From contig CAJNOP010000023.1 of assembly GCA_905250075.1 (NCBI GenBank), forward strand, positions 2,058,452-2,122,451: DNA of 64,000 nucleotides. Direction: 5' to 3'. This document shows, in pieces, positions 27,201-38,702 of the stretch. The notes beneath the pieces were generated by a model. It had not been told where the DNA came from, searched no databases, and was given only the letters and a program-made list of their open reading frames with translations. Source of the DNA: Rotaria sp. Silwood1. Taxonomy: Eukaryota; Rotifera; Eurotatoria; Philodinida; Philodinidae. The position numbers and the translations under genes are program-made. Numbering within the stretch: position 1 is the first letter of the stretch; every line of letters begins with the position of its first letter.

Positions 27201-30200
27201 ATTTGACATTATCTTGTGTCACAAAAAAAACTAGATAGGTGTATAAATATGTCAATAAACCTGCATATATATATATAAAAGAAAAAAAAAGATCATAGAT
27301 ACTTAAAAGAGGTGTTTTGAGAAAAACGTTACTTTGATTATATCTGTGATCTTATTAACATTCAGAGATTTTCGAAATGAAGAAATTAATCTAATTATAT
27401 GTTCATACTCAGCTATTTAATTTCTATCAAACTATAAATAAATAGATAAAAAATGAAATTTATACGAATTTTGTATTATGCATATGTTAAAATAGAAATA
27501 AATTAATGTAAAAATTAAAACAAAAACTTATATAGGAATGTGTTCCAAGTATTCCATTGCTTTTCCATGAAGACTATTTCTATTCGATCAATCATGATTG
27601 GCATTTAACTCGACTTTATCACATGAGTGTAGAATCGGATCAAGTGAATTTCGAAGTAAATCTCTTTCATCAAAGTTCTCAGCTATGCTTTACTGATAGA
27701 GTTACATACCTAAAACTTAATAAGCAAAGACGAGAAAACTAAATCAAAACAGACTTATTCATTATTCATCATGATTGATCGAAGACACAATAGCATTAAG
27801 TGAAAAATGATTTTTCAAAATATTTAGTATTGTGATAATTTCTATTTATTAAGTTGATGAAATCGATGGATATTCTACAATGAAACAATCTTCACCATCA
27901 GATTCTATATCATCATTATATAATGAATATGAAGAATTATTACTTAAACAAATTCTTATTCAATTTTATGTTGATCAAGAATGGTTTCCAATAATATTAA
28001 ATATATGTCGAACATTACCAAAAATAGTTCGTGTAACATCTATAAATAATGATTCAACACCAAATAATGATATAAGACGTAATGTTAAATTTAAAAAATT
28101 ACCTGGTGGTCTTAAAACTGAAACAGAAATAATAAATGGTTGTGTATTTACAAAAAATGTTATACATCGTAGTATGCCATCTAAAATTGATCAACCACGT
28201 GTTTTATTACTTAAATCCCAAATTGAATATCAACGTAGTGATGATCATCGTTTAACAACACTTGAACCTGTACTTAATCAAGAACAACATTATCTTTATT
28301 CATGTGTTGATAAAATTAATTCACATTTTAAACCTGATATACTTGTTGTTGAAAAAACTGTAAGCAGGTAAAAAATTTGCAAAAAGAATTTTATTTTATT
28401 ATATTTTTAATTTAAAAATTTAAATTTTTTTATTTTTGTAGATTAGCACAAGATTTTATTATATCAAATGGTCTTGTATTAATATATAATGTAAAAGAAA
28501 GTATAATGCAACGTTTATCAAAATGTTTATGTACAACAATAATGACATCAATTGATAGTCGTTTACCATCAAATATTCAAACACCATTAGGTCATTGTGA
28601 ATATTTTCAAATAAAAGAATATGAATTAAATAATAGTTATAAAAAACGTTTAATGTTTTTTGCTGGTTGTCCACCTGAATATGGTTGTACTGTATTAATA
28701 CGTGGTGGTACATTACAACAATTAAAAGTTGTTAAATCTATTATGCGTTTATTTTTACTTATAACATATAGTACACAATTAGAACAAGCATATTTAAATG
28801 ATTGTTATGGACAAATAACGAATAATTATAATGATTATTTATTATTAATAAAACAATTTGATTTAGAACAATATATTGATAAAATTGTAACAAATAAACA
28901 ATCAATTATTGATTTAATAACAAATGGTCTTCTTTTATCAACATCACCATATGTTAAATATAATATTCCATATATTTTAAAATGTACAAATCAACAATAT
29001 GTACCTAGTGAATTACTTTATCAAAATATATATAATAATAAATATCAACAAAAACGAGAAAATAATAATAATTCAATTGATGAAGATAAACAAATAAAAG
29101 ATACAAATACATATAGTTGGTTTTATAATTCACCATATAATAATGAAATTATTCATGTTCATGATAAACATAAATTTATTAAAGATAATACTATTTTACC
29201 TGGTATTGATCAAAATTCAAAAGTAAATAATTAGAATAGTTTTTTGCGAAACCAAAAATAAAGTGGAAATTTTTATTCTGTTCCAGAGATCGTCAGAGGA
29301 GACTTTTTTAATGTTCTATTCTCAGGACCAGACACGGCACGTAAACGAATGAGGAAACTTCTTCAGATATCAAATCGATTTTCGACTAAGACGATGCTTG
29401 TTTGATGAATAATAGAAAAGTCTTGAATAGTTTGTTTTTCTGAACTTCTATCCTTTAGATATCGAAAATTTACTGGATTTTTAACTAAAATCTGTTGTCC
29501 ATTCTAAACTTTTTTTTTTTATTATTCATCAAATGAACATCGTCTTAGCACCAAATCGATTTCACACTTGGATAAATTCCTTCATGAGCTTGACTATACA
29601 ATGGATTGATAATCCAAGTCGAATTATCTTTGTGTCATGTATAGACCTCAAGATGTGCCCATGGACATGTACTTGAATTCTTGCATGACTTGATGTCCTG
29701 AACTTGTGAACATCATACGAATGTGGACACTTGAAATCATCAACTAGAACAAAATAATAAAAGCTGCTCCGCTGGAAGAAGTAAGAATGCTTCTTGGCAT
29801 AGAGGATGTTTGACACTCAGTATTTATGCAGATTTCCTTTTTTACCTGTCTGTTCCAGTCTTTGTTATTTAAATCGTGAGCTTTTATTAAGATTTGAACC
29901 ATTTTGAAAATAAAACTGAAAAGCATGTATAACATTTAATTAAAAGTAGTTTCACATATTACAGATGCTTCTAGTGTTTGAAGTTCGTCCTGTTTTTCAC
30001 ATCGAATTTCGTTTGTGATCACGCTTACACACGTTTGAGCAAAAATTCAAGTATATGAATAAGAATGTTCAGCGATGGAATAAAAGATTCAAGCATCTGA
30101 GCTTGTCAAGACGTTTCCAGTCTTACCTGAAGATGTATTCATATCATATGATTGTTCTACTTAGGATACTCAAGCATTTCATAAGCATCAATAAGAGGTT

Positions 30201-33200
30201 CGATTATTTATATCATTAATTGACCTGATCTAGGTTAAAATTATATTATCTAAAAATTATATTTTTTCTGTTCTTTAAATTATCTATTCCTTCTATCGAA
30301 TAATCAAGCATAACTTTCCTGATAATTCTTGTTTACAATTAATCTATGATGATACTTGAATGATTGCCCTATTATCAAACTATTCGAATATCTCAAATGT
30401 TCATAATCATGTCCTCTTACTTTTCGAGAAGTTACTGATATTTCAATATTCAATAATAATATTTCTTTGTATATTCAGGCTGTATATGCTCATTATCGAG
30501 CATCAGGTGGTCGATGTCAGTTTCGCCGTCGTCGTTGGTATGATTGGTTAACTCTATATCAACAACAACAACCTCGTGATCAACCATTAGAAACAATATT
30601 TGCACCATATCTTGATTTACGTCTTCATTTACAAATTGCAATATTATATAGTGCACATTGTACTGTTCAAAATAAATTACTTAATTGTCGACAACCTGAA
30701 ATTCTTGAAATGCCAGCATATTCAATTCAAGATACAACATTAGGTTCATTTCTAGAACAACATTGTTTTTCAACAAATGATGCACCATGTAAAACATGTC
30801 AACAACCATTACAAGATCATGTTCGACAGTAAGTTTTTTTTGATTAGAATAAATTTTATTAATAATTTATTTATTTAAGAATTGTACATGGTGAAATGAA
30901 ATTAGTTATTCGTATTAAACATGTTGATAAAACAACATCAAATTTACAAAAACTTTCAAAATCAAATGGTATTTATATGTGGAGTTATTGTGAACATTGT
31001 CGAGAAGTATGTAAAAATTTTTATTTAAAAATTCTCAAATATACTATAGAATACAAAAGTAATATCACAAAATATTGATACTTAGTTCTTTTCGATAGAA
31101 GGTTGTTGTAAAGGAAATTTTTCTTACAAATAAATACAACTTTTTCTTTTCTTTCGAATTATTTATAGGATGAATCAAAAATCATTCTGAAGTGTTTGAT
31201 TGTGAAAAACTTTTGATAGAAACATGATAGAAAGTTACATGTTGTTATCAAAAAAACTATCGAGTGACTATTAACTGTTTTGTATGATTTATTTTGATAA
31301 TACGTTTATAAAGAACAAGTACCCATAGAAATAATGTATTCAGTTTTTGTAAGATTCAGCGAAACAGTTTGATATGTTAACTCGCATATCTATTTCGATA
31401 AAACACGTTTCGAAATGCGCATTTTTGAAATCAATTGATAGAAAAGATATTCTGAAATCTGTTTATTCAAGGATATACTGACTACTATTTTACATTGTTT
31501 TGCTAAATCTTATGAAAACTGCAGATTTCTTTTAAGAATATTTCTCTTTTCTATTGCATCGTTTCGTTAAGAATGTAACATAAAAATTTATTATAAACAG
31601 TTCGAAAGAGAAAAAAAAAATTAATGATCAACATTTTATGTATTTACTTTTATATTGAATATTTGTATAAAAAAAGAATTAATAATGAAAAATTGAATTT
31701 ATATAGTCATCAGCAAAACGTTTAATGTCAGCTAATACATGGTCATTATCATTTACAAAATTTCTTGAATTATTATTTCATCTTGAATCATTTTCTGTAT
31801 CATCAACACGTCCATGTCAACATCATTTATTTCGTGATCATTATCATTATTTTCATTCTCAACAATTTATAGCATCATTTCGTTTATTTAAAATAAAATT
31901 AAAAGAATTTTATTTACCAAAATCAAATCTAATACTTAAACCATTTGTTTATGAACGTGATTATTATATTGAATTAACAAAAAGTTTATCTGTTAATGGT
32001 TATAATATATTTTCAACAATAGTTGAACGTTTAATTGAATTTAAAAATTTAACTTTAATACCTGATTCTTTTATATCAAAAATTGATCAATATTTAGCAC
32101 AAGAAAGATTAGAACAACAAACATTTCGTTCATTAATGGATGAAATTCAATTAAAAATGACTGCTGGAAATGGTGGTGAACAAAAACGACAATTAGGTAA
32201 AAGCATAAGAAAGTCGTTTTTAAAGTAACTTTATATATGCTTCAAAAATGAAATCTAAGTTATTGATAATTTTTCTTTTAGAAATATTTATGCGATTAGC
32301 TGAATGCAGTCGAGATATGAATCTCTAAAAAATGTCAACGTGAAGTTTTCGATTGAGTTGTTATTTCCTTAATATTTTTTTACTTATTTTTGAATTACTC
32401 TTTAACTGTATAATAATCCTTAGATGATAAGTGAGACTAGAGATTATTGATCTCCATTCGTGACTTATTGTAACGATGTAGCTAGAAAAAAATTATAAGA
32501 AGCAGAGAGAGTTTGACCCTCTGACCATATCTTTAGGGATCATCTGATGACACTTCTAGATGAAATTTGAGTTCTCTTTTCAAAAGAACTCAAACATTAG
32601 TAGAGGGAAAGATTGAGCAAAAAAGTTTCTCTCATTTCATTAATCGCTCTTGAGTCGGAACTATATGCATTTGAATAGTAGTTTTTAACACAAAACCGCT
32701 ATCCCTTCTCAAGAACACTAGAAAAACTTATTTTTCGCATGTTGACTTGGAATTTCTTCGACAGACAGACTTTAACAAGAATATTCTATTATGAAAATTT
32801 CAGATCTTTTTGTTGTTCCGATTTGGAATTAAGAATATTGACTCATCTGGTATATATGGCAATGTGAAAGACATGCTTTTACTGTCATCCTATCTTAGGA
32901 TTGTGACAATAGAAAGATCTGAAACTTTTACAATGGAATTATCTCGTTAAGATTAGTCTCAAGTCGAAATTCGAAGATTGTGAGCTCCACAACAATAAAC
33001 GAACGATTCAAACTTGTCTTAAAGTATTTATAGCTCACTAGGATTCTTTCTTGAGCTATTCTCTCATATTCGCCTGACTAGACCATACTCAAAATTCATT
33101 GAAAATAAATTAAGAAAATTTCAGAGCAAAAGTTCCTTTTATTTATGTTTTCATTTATAGAAATTTATTTATCTTTAGATGCATCTAGTTATGTTATTAT

Positions 33201-34812
33201 TGATGATCAAATAGTTGAAGCAAAAAAATTCATAACAAAAATTGTTCATAATTGGAATACAACACTTAATGAACTTGTACAAACAATAAAAAAATATGAA
33301 AAACAACAACGTGAAGCATCAAAAAAAGTATCCATTAAAGCACTACCATCAGGTGAATCAACTAATGAAACAATAAATTCTATTCAAAATGAATCCGATA
33401 TATCAAGTATAGCTGAATCATTATCTATATCCTCAACACAACAATCAACAATAGTTGATAATGATGAAAATAATATTGACAATGGACCAAAAATCATATC
33501 ATCCAATGATGATGAACCATCTAAACGTAGTGGTGTATTGAAATTTTTTTCAACATTTTTAGCAACTTCAGAAACTGATTTTATGCCATTAAAATCTCCA
33601 TTTAATGATGATGAACATTTACAATTATCTGGTAAATATACCGTTAATCATCGTGAATTAAGTTCAATAATTGCACATGCATTATCAATGTCTGAATATG
33701 AACAACGTTTAAATGAAGAAATTTTATTAATAAATGAAACAAATCAAGAACAAAAATCTAATGATATACAACAACAAAATGATGATAATGATAATAATAG
33801 TTTATTAGAGGATCATCAACATATTGAATTACATTTTCATGATTCATCAACAAAATTTGTTGTTAAAATTTTTTATGCAGCTAAATTTCATTTATTACGT
33901 CAAATTATATTTTCAAATAATGATCAAACATCATATATACGTTCATTATCACATTGTAAAAAATGGCAACCACGTGGTGGAAAATCAAAATCTGAATTTT
34001 GGCAAACAAATGATGATTATTTTGTATTAAAAGATCTTAATCAAAAAGAATCATCATCATTTTCAACATTTGCACCATCATATATTGATTATATGACAGA
34101 TTCAATAAAATATAATCATCCAACAACATTAACAAAAATTCTTGGTATTTATCATATACAATATCGTCATAATTCAACAGGAGAAAATTTTAAACGTGAT
34201 ATATTAGTTTTAGAAAATTTATTAAATAATCAAAATTCAACAATACCACCAATTATATATGATTTAAAAGGTTCAATGAGAAATCGTTTAGTTGTTGTTG
34301 ATGATACACAAACAAATGCTGTTTTATTAGATGAAAATTTTTTAACACAAACACAAGAAAATCCATTTTATGTACGTTTACATACAAAATGGACATTAAT
34401 GAAAGCATTATATACTGATACACAATTTTTAGCTAAACATGGTATTGTTGATTATTCATTATTACTTTCATGTCATAATAATAATAATAATAATAATAAT
34501 GCTAATACTAATACTAATAATGATGATGAACAACAATCAATTGTTTTTGTCGGTATTATTGATTATATAAGAACATATACATGGGATAAAAAAATTGAAA
34601 CAATTGTTAAATCAATGAGTAGTGTAGGACAATCACCGACAGTTATATCGCCTGAACATTATAGAACAAGATTTTTACGTCGAATGGATCAATATTTTCC
34701 TGTTGTACCTGATGAATGGCATGCATATGAAAAAAAATATTTAGATATATCAGCATTTCCAACTGAAACTATGACAGCTAATTTAACTAATAATGATTTA
34801 CCAAATCAATAG
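24269..34812 (+). CDS. PIKFYVE: PIKfyve, phosphatidylinositol-3-phosphate 5-kinase
   Basis: Lipid kinase of endosomes that makes PI(3,5)P2 from PI3P. Eleven exons (24269-24404, 24474-24530, 24622-25334, 26056-26146, 26205-26375, 27854-28367, 28442-29222, 30479-30828, 30880-31006, 31707-32196, 33161-34812) total 5082 bases, or 1693 residues, somewhat shorter than the human protein. In order: an N-terminal FYVE finger (WMPD, RRRHHCRICG); a DEP domain (RYRLRTIECVPGKDIVDWLI); a TCP-1/chaperonin-like domain (KLPGG, NPRVLLL-like PRVLLL, GCPPEYGCTVLIRGG); a Cys-rich region (CKTCQQP, WSYCEHC, WSLSFTKFLEL); and the C-terminal PIP kinase with RGGKSKSEF, YFVLKD, YDLKGSMRNR, DYSLLL and VGIIDYIRTYTWDKK. 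A poly-Asn tract sits between DYSLLL and VGIID. Several introns contain inverted-repeat insertions. Catalytic motifs look intact. The start has no upstream in-frame ATG. Confidence 0.95.
25425..25495 (+). repeat. Dispersed diverged repeat, copy A
   Basis: Within PIKfyve intron 3, a stretch including TATGAGCTCAAACA and GGTAGTTC aligns by eye over about 48 bases with 53474-53521 (TATGAACTCCAACA, GGTAGTTC), with roughly a quarter to a third mismatches. It suggests an old interspersed repeat of unknown class. Confidence 0.35.
26758..27275. mobile_element. Long inverted-repeat (MITE/foldback) element in PIKfyve intron 5
   Basis: The left edge begins TATATGTAGGTTTAT and the right edge ends ATAAACCTGCATATA. 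Reading inward, the arms stay alignable with gaps for roughly 180-200 bases: the left arm has CCTATCTAGTTTT, TCTTATCT, TTCAGTTTATTTTCAGAT and TTTTTTCGTTTTGGTAGT, each with a diverged complement in the right arm. No transposase ORF is inside. TA-rich ends would fit a TA target duplication. A non-autonomous DNA transposon is the likeliest reading. Confidence 0.6.
29370..29565. repeat. Inverted repeat in PIKfyve intron 7
   Basis: Two arms of about 45 bases face each other: AAATCGATTT near 29373 followed by CTAAGACGATG and TTTGATGAATAATA, and the reverse complement of the same series at about 29520-29565. The spacer is about 100 bases and includes a T run. It lacks coding sequence and looks like a small hairpin insertion. 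Confidence 0.5.
32750..32990. repeat. Inverted repeat in PIKfyve intron 10
   Basis: Arms of about 60-80 bases share AATTTCAGATCTTT (left, near 32800) and its complement AAAGATCTGAAA (right, near 32916), with flanking similarity extending through AACAAGAATATTC. The loop is about 80 bases. It is a third foldback structure in introns of this gene; no ORF is present. Confidence 0.5.
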
Positions 34813-34944
34813 GTTGCGATTTTTAAGTTTTATTTATTTTTTTTGTGTTCGTCTTAATAATTTTCTTTTACTTATTTTATTATTAAATTTGATGTAAAAA
34901 AAAGAAGAACAAAGCATTGATTGTTATATAAATAAATAATAAAT

Positions 34945-34958
34945 ACATATTTTTTTAG
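34945..34958 (+). promoter_or_regulatory. Splice acceptor abutting the Dicer-partner ATG
   Basis: A T-rich tract ending in AG touches the ATG at 34959, 146 bp after the PIKfyve stop. It could be a spliced-leader addition site or the end of a 5' UTR intron. Confidence 0.4.
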
Positions 34959-37444
34959 ATGAATTTACCTGATACATTATTGAGTTCATTATCAATAAAA
35001 TCTGATAATAATGAATCCTCTATACCATTATTATCAACACAGACACAATCGATTAGTAATGTTGCTATTATACATGATAAGCCTATAACTGATTTAGCTT
35101 TAAAAACACCAATTAGTTTTTTACAAGAAATCTGTTTTCGTATTCATGCCACGCCAACTTATAGTCTATGTCCGAGTGAAGCACAGTGTACATCAAATGA
35201 ACCAGCATTTCTCTATCGAGTTGTTGTTGATGATATGATTGCCTTTGGTAAAGGTAAATCTATTAAGTTTAATATTTGAAAAAAAATCATACTTTCAATA
35301 CAAATGGTTTTCGTTTCTAGGTTCAAGTAAAAAACGTGCTAAACATAAAGCTGCATTGTGTATGATTGAACAATGTTATGCTAAATTAAAATTATCTGAT
35401 AGTCCATTAGTTAAAACTATTGAACAATATTTGTAAGTAAAAAGAAAAAGCATTTTTTAATTTAAAATATTTCTTTATTTAAATCATATTATATAGTGTA
35501 TTAAAGCCATTGCAAACTAGTAATACAAGTGATGATCCAATGAATAATGGTGAAAAAAGTAATCCAATAGGTAAACTTCAAGAATTAACACAAAAAAATT
35601 GGATTCGACCACCTGAATATGAATTTTTCGATCAAGAAAATGCTTCTGTACCTAATTCTAAAACATATTCATGTCAAGCTAAAGTTGCAACGTATACAGC
35701 TGAAGGTTAATTGACTGATTGATAAGAAATTTTTTCGTGATTTATTAATTTTATTATATAGGTAATGGTCTATCAAAAAAGATAGCCAAACGTCAAGCAG
35801 CTACAAATTTACTTAATTTATTAGAAAATCTTGGACCTGAAGAAAAGAAAGCTTTACTTAATCGTACTGAAGAACAGGTTAATATTGTTTATTTGAATAA
35901 TAATTCCACTGAAAATTCAATCTTTTCAAAATATAAGATATATTCCGATAGCACAAAATAACATTGATAGACATATTTTGTTTTTTGTCTATATGTATTC
36001 TAATTCATAGAATGATTTGGATTATTCACAATCTCATCCGAAATATCGTCGATCACGACGTAAAGCTAATGATTCAAGTGTAAGTTTCGATATACAGAGA
36101 GTAGACCATAAATAACTAAATAATAAAAAAGGCACAAAATATCTGTGGTGCATTTATCTTAATGAAGATGGTTTTTTTCTTTTTTTAACCACCGAGTACT
36201 CTTCAAAGTTTTTGTTTACAAGAAAATCATTAATGGATAGTATTTTGAACTACTCACCCAAAGTATTCTCCCTGTAATCTCAACTGTTCTCAAGGCTACA
36301 CTTTTGAAATTTTTAACATATGTACTATTTTAGAAATGTAGGCTAACGAGACTAGTCCGACCTTGATTGCTAGAGTTAAAGACAAATCATGATGTGCCAT
36401 AGTTCTGCTCACTGTCAGCTCTATAGGATTAAAAAAGAAAGAAGCGTATGATTTGATCAATCTATTATTATGTCGAATATTCGCAACGTTTGAACGCTAG
36501 GTTGAGACTCGATAAAATTTACGACGCCAATAGCCGTATTAAAGGATTTCATAACGTTAGGTTCGCCGAGTCATAAGCTTCTTTTTCCTTGTTTGAATTA
36601 TAAGACACACAACAAGAACTGCTGTCATAAACTATACTTCCTCTTCAAATCAAGCAAACAAAACATGTCCGCTCTCATTGACCGACATATCTAAGGTAGT
36701 ATTTACACTAAAATCTTCACATGCCTTGTCCAGTCAATCAGTGTTTGTTCTATACAGTATCTATTTGACAGTTTTCTTATGAATTAAAGCTTTGACGAGT
36801 CTTCTATCACTGAGAAAAACATTAGTCCAATTGACTAAAGCAGATGGAGGACATTAAACTTTTTTAATATCTAGTTATTTATGGCCTACCTTGTATATAT
36901 TTATTTCTTGGTGATTTTTCCTCAAAAACTCCATTATAGTTACTCGATACAAATGGTATACGTGGTACTGGAGTAGCTCGATCGAATCGTTTATATGATA
37001 AAAATTCATTTCATATAATGAAAAATAGTGATTTACCTTGTATAAAACAATTACTTTCTGATGATTATCATCAAGAATTATCGCAATCATATGAAACATT
37101 TCAATGTCTTGCACAAGAACAAAATTTTACATATGAATTTATTCAATTACCAACGATAAATGCAGGTTAAATTATCTTTCACTTGTGTTTTTTTTTAAAT
37201 TAATAATGCAATTGATGTTTTTTTTATGCTTAAAGGATCTATTGAATTATTACTTGAAGTTCGTCTTTTGCCTGTATCTGTCTTCCATGGTTATGGTGAA
37301 ACATTTGATTTAGCTCGACAACATGCTGCTAATTTAGCGTTAAAATATATTCGGTGTCTTTCTAAACAATATCAACAACAACAACAACAACAACACGCAT
37401 CATCTGTAATCACGAATACATCATTAATACAACCGACTGCATAG
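34959..37444 (+). CDS. Three-dsRBD Dicer partner (Loquacious/TARBP2/PRKRA type)
   Basis: Predicted 411-residue cytoplasmic RNA-binding protein. Exons: 34959-35253, 35321-35432, 35497-35705, 35762-35877, 36011-36079, 36940-37165, 37236-37444; the sum is divisible by three. dsRBD1 (about residues 49-120) starts KTPISFLQE and ends with the RNA-binding KKRAKHKAA helix. dsRBD2 (about 158-245) starts NPIGKLQEL and ends SKKIAKRQAA. dsRBD3 (about 310-390) keeps the fold (CLAQEQ, SVFHGYG, ARQHAANLALKYI) but lacks the Lys pair, as in the Dicer-binding third domain of this family. Such proteins help Dicer process and load small RNAs. A Gln run is near the C-terminus. Staufen is less likely given three domains with this order and length. 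The 860-base intron 5 has no recognised content. Confidence 0.88.
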
Positions 37445-37604
37445 AAAAACAAAAAAAGCTGATTTGTTGTTTTAAAAATCAGATTGAAAAGCGAAAAGCA
37501 AATGTCTTACTTCTAGTCATCATTTTCGAATGTAAATATCGAACTGTGATATTTGTTTCTGTTTTGCACCAAGAAGAAAAAAGAGAAAATACAGCATTTA
37601 AACA

Positions 37605-38630
37605 TCAAACAATTTGACCACGAATTGTTCGTTTAATAGTAACAAATGGTTTCGTATACATATAACCAATAGTTGTATGTTTTGATTTTTGATTAACTGG
37701 TATATTAACATGAAATATTCTCGAAATATTTAAATAAGTATCAATAATATCATTACGATCACGTACTGGAAAAATAATTGTTACGGAGTATGTTGTTGCA
37801 TCTAAATTATTAGTATAATTAAGCGTATTATTTAAATCAGATTCATTGATTTGTATTCCAACATCTTTTTGCCCATAACGACGTCCACGATATTGATAAA
37901 ATGGAACAGAATAAAATTCATGACGACCAAGTATAGTTGTATCTATCTGGCGTAGATATCTATGACGATGTAGTAAATGAGATACACGATGTCGTATCGT
38001 ACCACCGGCTGTCATTACTGATGATGCATCATCATCTTCTGTCATAGATGATGCCATTGATAAACATCGATTTGTATCTTGTACAGCTCTTCTAGTTCCA
38101 AATTTTATTGAATGATCTAATAAATAATCACTACTTCTAGCACGTGCTAAACCATATTCATTATGATTTTTTTTAATTGATGATAAATCATCGCAACTAT
38201 TTCGACGTGGACGATCCATTCCATCCCATTGAATACATACATCACGTACGAGTATTGGTGGTTCACGTTCATGTGTTGCACCTTGTTGATAAATAATCAT
38301 TTTACACATTAATGGTAAACGTGTTGATGAACCAAGTATATCAAATGTAATCATTTCAGCCATATCAAAATTTTTTTTATCTGTACCAATTGATGGTACT
38401 TCCATTTCTTCATCAAATAAAGTTCTTTCATAATAATCATCTTGTTTCATTGATGAATAGCCATCTGTATAAAAAACTTGTCCAAATGTTGGCACAAGAA
38501 ATTTACTTGTATTTGATATAAATGGTATTGCCTTTAGTGATGGTGGTGGTGGAGAAGTTTGTCGTTGAAGAAGTTGTTCATCACGTTTCACAAGAGTATA
38601 TAAATCAATGGAATCACCATTTACTTCCAT
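37605..38630 (-). CDS. Orphan protein, 341 residues, possibly with an N-terminal extension
   Basis: I recognise no domain. The protein is mixed in composition, with a Pro run near the start, an Arg/Ser-rich middle (DRPRRNSCDD, SMTEDDDASS) and a beta-rich C-terminal half containing several N-x-T/S sites (NNTLNYTNN). The open frame continues upstream of the first ATG to 38675 through a hydrophobic stretch (IVFCFVIIYCEKENL), directly after a TTTCTTTAG acceptor-like sequence. So a spliced first exon could supply a signal peptide. Strikingly, an ATG at 38702 is in the same frame and continues this hydrophobic run (MLYCVIFL) but is interrupted by the TAG of that acceptor. It converges on the Dicer-partner gene, with 160 bp between the stops. 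Confidence 0.6.
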   Translation of the reverse strand: MEVNGDSIDLYTLVKRDEQLLQRQTSPPPPSLKAIPFISNTSKFLVPTFGQVFYTDGYSSMKQDDYYERTLFDEEMEVPSIGTDKKNFDMAEMITFDILGSSTRLPLMCKMIIYQQGATHEREPPILVRDVCIQWDGMDRPRRNSCDDLSSIKKNHNEYGLARARSSDYLLDHSIKFGTRRAVQDTNRCLSMASSMTEDDDASSVMTAGGTIRHRVSHLLHRHRYLRQIDTTILGRHEFYSVPFYQYRGRRYGQKDVGIQINESDLNNTLNYTNNLDATTYSVTIIFPVRDRNDIIDTYLNISRIFHVNIPVNQKSKHTTIGYMYTKPFVTIKRTIRGQIV

Positions 38631-38702
38631 TAAATTTTCTTTTTCACAATAAATTATGACGAAGCAAAATACAATCTAAAGAAAAATAACACAATAAAGC
38701 AT

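Noticed and set aside
27557-27742. 61-codon plus-strand open frame inside PIKfyve intron 5
   Set aside because: It cannot be spliced in phase between exon 5 and exon 6, and direct joining of those exons gives a continuous PIKfyve sequence with total length divisible by three.
29562-29935. Two overlapping minus-strand open frames in PIKfyve intron 7
   Set aside because: No recognisable protein, no start context, and they lie in intronic DNA next to an inverted repeat; expected by chance.
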